Shown: positions 7,757 through 10,000 of the stretch, one piece after another | Position numbering within the stretch: position 1 is the stretch's first letter | How the letters are laid out: each line of letters opens with the position of its first letter | Assembly (NCBI RefSeq): GCF_022531965.1 | Contig: NZ_CP092831.1 | Coordinates: 1-10,000 of the forward strand | Length of the DNA: 10,000 nt | Direction of reading: 5' to 3' | Source: Paenibacillus peoriae | GTDB lineage: Bacteria; Bacillota; Bacilli; Paenibacillales; Paenibacillaceae | Notes under the pieces: model-generated | Told to the model about the DNA's origin: nothing | The model's input: only the letters and a program-made list of their open reading frames with translations | The model's database searches: none | Made by a program: the position numbers and the translations under genes

Positions 7757-10000
7757 ATGGCGGATCAAAATAACTCGCAAATCATCAATAGGGATATCGG
7801 AGTGGAAATGCGCGAATCCTTTATGGATTATGCCATGAGTATTATTGTTAGCCGTGCCTTGCCTGATGTGCGGGACGGACTGAAGCCGGTACACCGTCGT
7901 ATTTTGTATGCGATGTCCGAGCTAGGCATGTCGCCAGATAAGCCTTACAAAAAATCGGCAAGAATCGTCGGCGAAGTTATCGGTAAATATCACCCTCATG
8001 GTGATACGGCTGTATATGATACGATGGTGCGGATGGCGCAGGATTTTTCCTTGCGTTACATGTTGGTGGATGGACACGGTAACTTTGGCTCCGTGGATGG
8101 AGATATGGCCGCTGCGATGCGTTACACCGAAGCACGGTTGTCCAAGATTGCCATGGAAATGCTACGTGATTTGAACAAAGAGACCGTTGATTTTATGCCG
8201 AACTACGATGGTGAAGAGAGCGAGCCTGTCGTATTACCAGCACGTTATCCTAACTTGCTGGTGAATGGGGTCGGCGGGATTGCAGTCGGGATGGCTACCA
8301 ATATTCCTCCGCATAACTTGGGAGAGGTTATCGATGGTGTACAAGCACTGATCGAAAACCCTGACATTACGCCGATGGAACTTATGGATTATATTCAAGG
8401 ACCGGATTTCCCGACAGCAGGTTATATTTTAGGACGCTCTGGTATCCGTCAGGCGTATCAGACGGGCCGCGGATCTGTGACCATGCGTGCAAAGACCACC
8501 ATAGAAGAGATCGGCAATAAAGCACGGATTATCGTGCATGAGCTGCCTTACCAAGTGAATAAGGCTCGCCTTGTTGAGAAAATTGCCGAATTAGTACGTG
8601 ACAAACGTATTGAAGGCATTACGGATCTTCGTGATGAATCGGACCGTACGGGTATGCGTGTCGTTATTGAGTTGCGTAGAGATGTGAACCCGAATGTCGT
8701 TCTGAATAATTTGTTTAAACATACAGCTATGCAGTCGAATTTCGGTATTAATATGCTTGCCATTGTAAACAACGAACCGAAGATTCTAAACCTGAAGGAT
8801 GTCTTGTATCATTATCTCAAACATCAGGTCGAAGTTATTCGTCGCCGGACAGAATTTGATCTGAAGAAGGCCGAAGCTAGAGCACACATTCTGGAAGGCT
8901 TGCGCATTGCTCTTGACCATCTGGACGAAGTTATTGCCTTGATTCGTTCTTCCCAAACTGCAGAAGCAGCTCGTGAAGGACTGATTGAGCGTTTCTCGCT
9001 CACTCTTGAGCAGTCTCAGGCTATTCTCGATATGCGTCTGCAACGTTTAACCGGTTTGGAACGTGAGAAGATTGAGAACGAATATAACGAGCTAATACAA
9101 AAGATTGCGGAATACCGTGAGATTTTGGCGAACGAACATCTGGTACTCAACATCATTAGCGAAGAGCTGAATGAACTTAAAGGGCGTTTCGCTGATGAAC
9201 GTCGCACTGAAATTACAGTGGGTGAAGAGAGTATTCTGGATGAGGATCTCATTCCGCGTGAAGATGTTATTATTACTGTAACCCATACGGGATATATCAA
9301 ACGCCTTCCTGTTACCACCTATCGCAGTCAAAAACGCGGTGGTCGTGGTGTAGTGGGTATGGATACCAAAGATGAGGATTTCGTAGAGCATCTGTTCATT
9401 ACGAATTCACATCATCATCTGTTATTCTTTACCGACAAGGGTAAGGTATATCGAATTAAGGCCTATGAGATTCCTGATCTAAGCCGGACAGCCCGGGGAA
9501 CACCGATTATTAACCTGATTCAGATTGAACAGGGTGAGTCGATCAATGCGGTAATTCCAATCGAGGAATTTGTGGAGGATAGCTATCTTTTCTTTGCGAC
9601 TCAGCATGGGATTATTAAGAAGACACCGCTTGACGACTATGCAAATATCCGCAAAGGTGGCTTGATTGCCATTAACTTGCGTGAAGATGACGCCCTGATC
9701 GAAGTGAAGCTGACGGACGGACAGCAGGAAATGATTATTGGTACAGCACAAGGCATGTCTATCCGTTTCCCTGAAAGTGATGTACGGTCTATGGGCCGTA
9801 GCGCTACAGGGGTTAAAGGGATCAACCTTGATGAGAGTGATGCTGTAATTGGTATGGACATCGTGGATACCAGCCTGGATATCCTGATTGTAACGGCCAA
9901 AGGTTATGGCAAGCGTACCCCTGTTATGGATTATCGTATCCAAAGCCGTGGAGGTAAGGGGATCAAGACGATTAATGTTACGGAAAAAAATGGTCCAGTT
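7757..10000 (+). CDS. gyrA: DNA gyrase subunit A (partial, cut by the window end)
   Basis: GyrA carries the DNA-cleaving tyrosine of gyrase and the C-terminal wrapping domain. 748 intact codons are visible, with the last part of the C-terminal beta-pinwheel missing. The start is ATG 7757 with AAGGAGG (7744-7750) 6 nt upstream. The catalytic Tyr is residue 123 in AMRYTEAR. The quinolone-determining region reads [15 protein letters not shown] (79-93), with Thr84 at the place of E. coli Ser83 and Asp88 at Asp87. The breakage-reunion region is followed by a long helical coiled coil (about residues 350-490), the GyrA box QKRGGRG at 525-531, and pinwheel blades, one with SRGGKG near the window edge. 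An intact GyrA box supports gyrase rather than topoisomerase IV. The gene is separated from gyrB by an opposite-strand gene and must use its own promoters. Confidence 0.98.
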   Translation, partial: MADQNNSQIINRDIGVEMRESFMDYAMSIIVSRALPDVRDGLKPVHRRILYAMSELGMSPDKPYKKSARIVGEVIGKYHPHGDTAVYDTMVRMAQDFSLRYMLVDGHGNFGSVDGDMAAAMRYTEARLSKIAMEMLRDLNKETVDFMPNYDGEESEPVVLPARYPNLLVNGVGGIAVGMATNIPPHNLGEVIDGVQALIENPDITPMELMDYIQGPDFPTAGYILGRSGIRQAYQTGRGSVTMRAKTTIEEIGNKARIIVHELPYQVNKARLVEKIAELVRDKRIEGITDLRDESDRTGMRVVIELRRDVNPNVVLNNLFKHTAMQSNFGINMLAIVNNEPKILNLKDVLYHYLKHQVEVIRRRTEFDLKKAEARAHILEGLRIALDHLDEVIALIRSSQTAEAAREGLIERFSLTLEQSQAILDMRLQRLTGLEREKIENEYNELIQKIAEYREILANEHLVLNIISEELNELKGRFADERRTEITVGEESILDEDLIPREDVIITVTHTGYIKRLPVTTYRSQKRGGRGVVGMDTKDEDFVEHLFITNSHHHLLFFTDKGKVYRIKAYEIPDLSRTARGTPIINLIQIEQGESINAVIPIEEFVEDSYLFFATQHGIIKKTPLDDYANIRKGGLIAINLREDDALIEVKLTDGQQEMIIGTAQGMSIRFPESDVRSMGRSATGVKGINLDESDAVIGMDIVDTSLDILIVTAKGYGKRTPVMDYRIQSRGGKGIKTINVTEKNGPV

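Noticed and set aside
9479..9943. 154-codon open frame on the minus strand opposite gyrA
   Set aside because: It is antisense to the GyrA C-terminal domain, which is intact and conserved; no independent evidence for a gene.

Overview
The window is the replication-initiation end of a low-to-moderate GC Gram-positive, endospore-forming chromosome. It starts exactly on the GTG start codon of dnaA. Gene order (dnaA - dnaN - yaaA - recF - remB - gyrB - [opposite-strand yheC/D-like gene] - gyrA) and protein sequence point to Bacillales. The spore-type ATP-grasp gene between gyrB and gyrA, together with protein details, makes Paenibacillus (P. polymyxa-like) the best guess. The genus is recognised from memory and was not checked by search.

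Positions 1-1533 hold dnaA and the downstream oriC segment. That 186-bp gap contains a cluster of DnaA boxes, ending in a perfect TTATCCACA. It is followed by a GC-containing spacer, five tandem DnaA-trio triplets and an AT-rich stretch, which is the expected layout of a basal unwinding system. The origin part upstream of dnaA lies outside the window.

Positions 1534-6321 are a tightly packed co-directional block. It encodes the sliding clamp (dnaN), an S4-domain RNA-binding protein (yaaA), the RecF repair ATPase, the small matrix regulator RemB and the DNA gyrase B subunit. It closes with a strong rho-independent terminator at 6389-6417. Two perfect, oppositely oriented DnaA boxes lie 31 bp apart inside recF, away from the intergenic origin.

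Positions 6463-7290 carry a minus-strand gene for a short YheC/YheD-type ATP-grasp protein, head-on to replication and separating gyrB from gyrA. Positions 7291-7756 are a 466-bp non-coding region with at least three candidate sigma-A-type promoters for gyrA, several inverted repeats and small possible leader ORFs. gyrA starts at 7757 and runs off the window after 748 intact codons.

Together the genes load the replisome (DnaA, DnaN), repair stalled forks (RecF) and set supercoiling (GyrAB). I see no defence system, mobile element or clearly novel operon. The points worth a second look are regulatory: the recF DnaA boxes, the clear DnaA-trio array, and the long structured gyrA leader.
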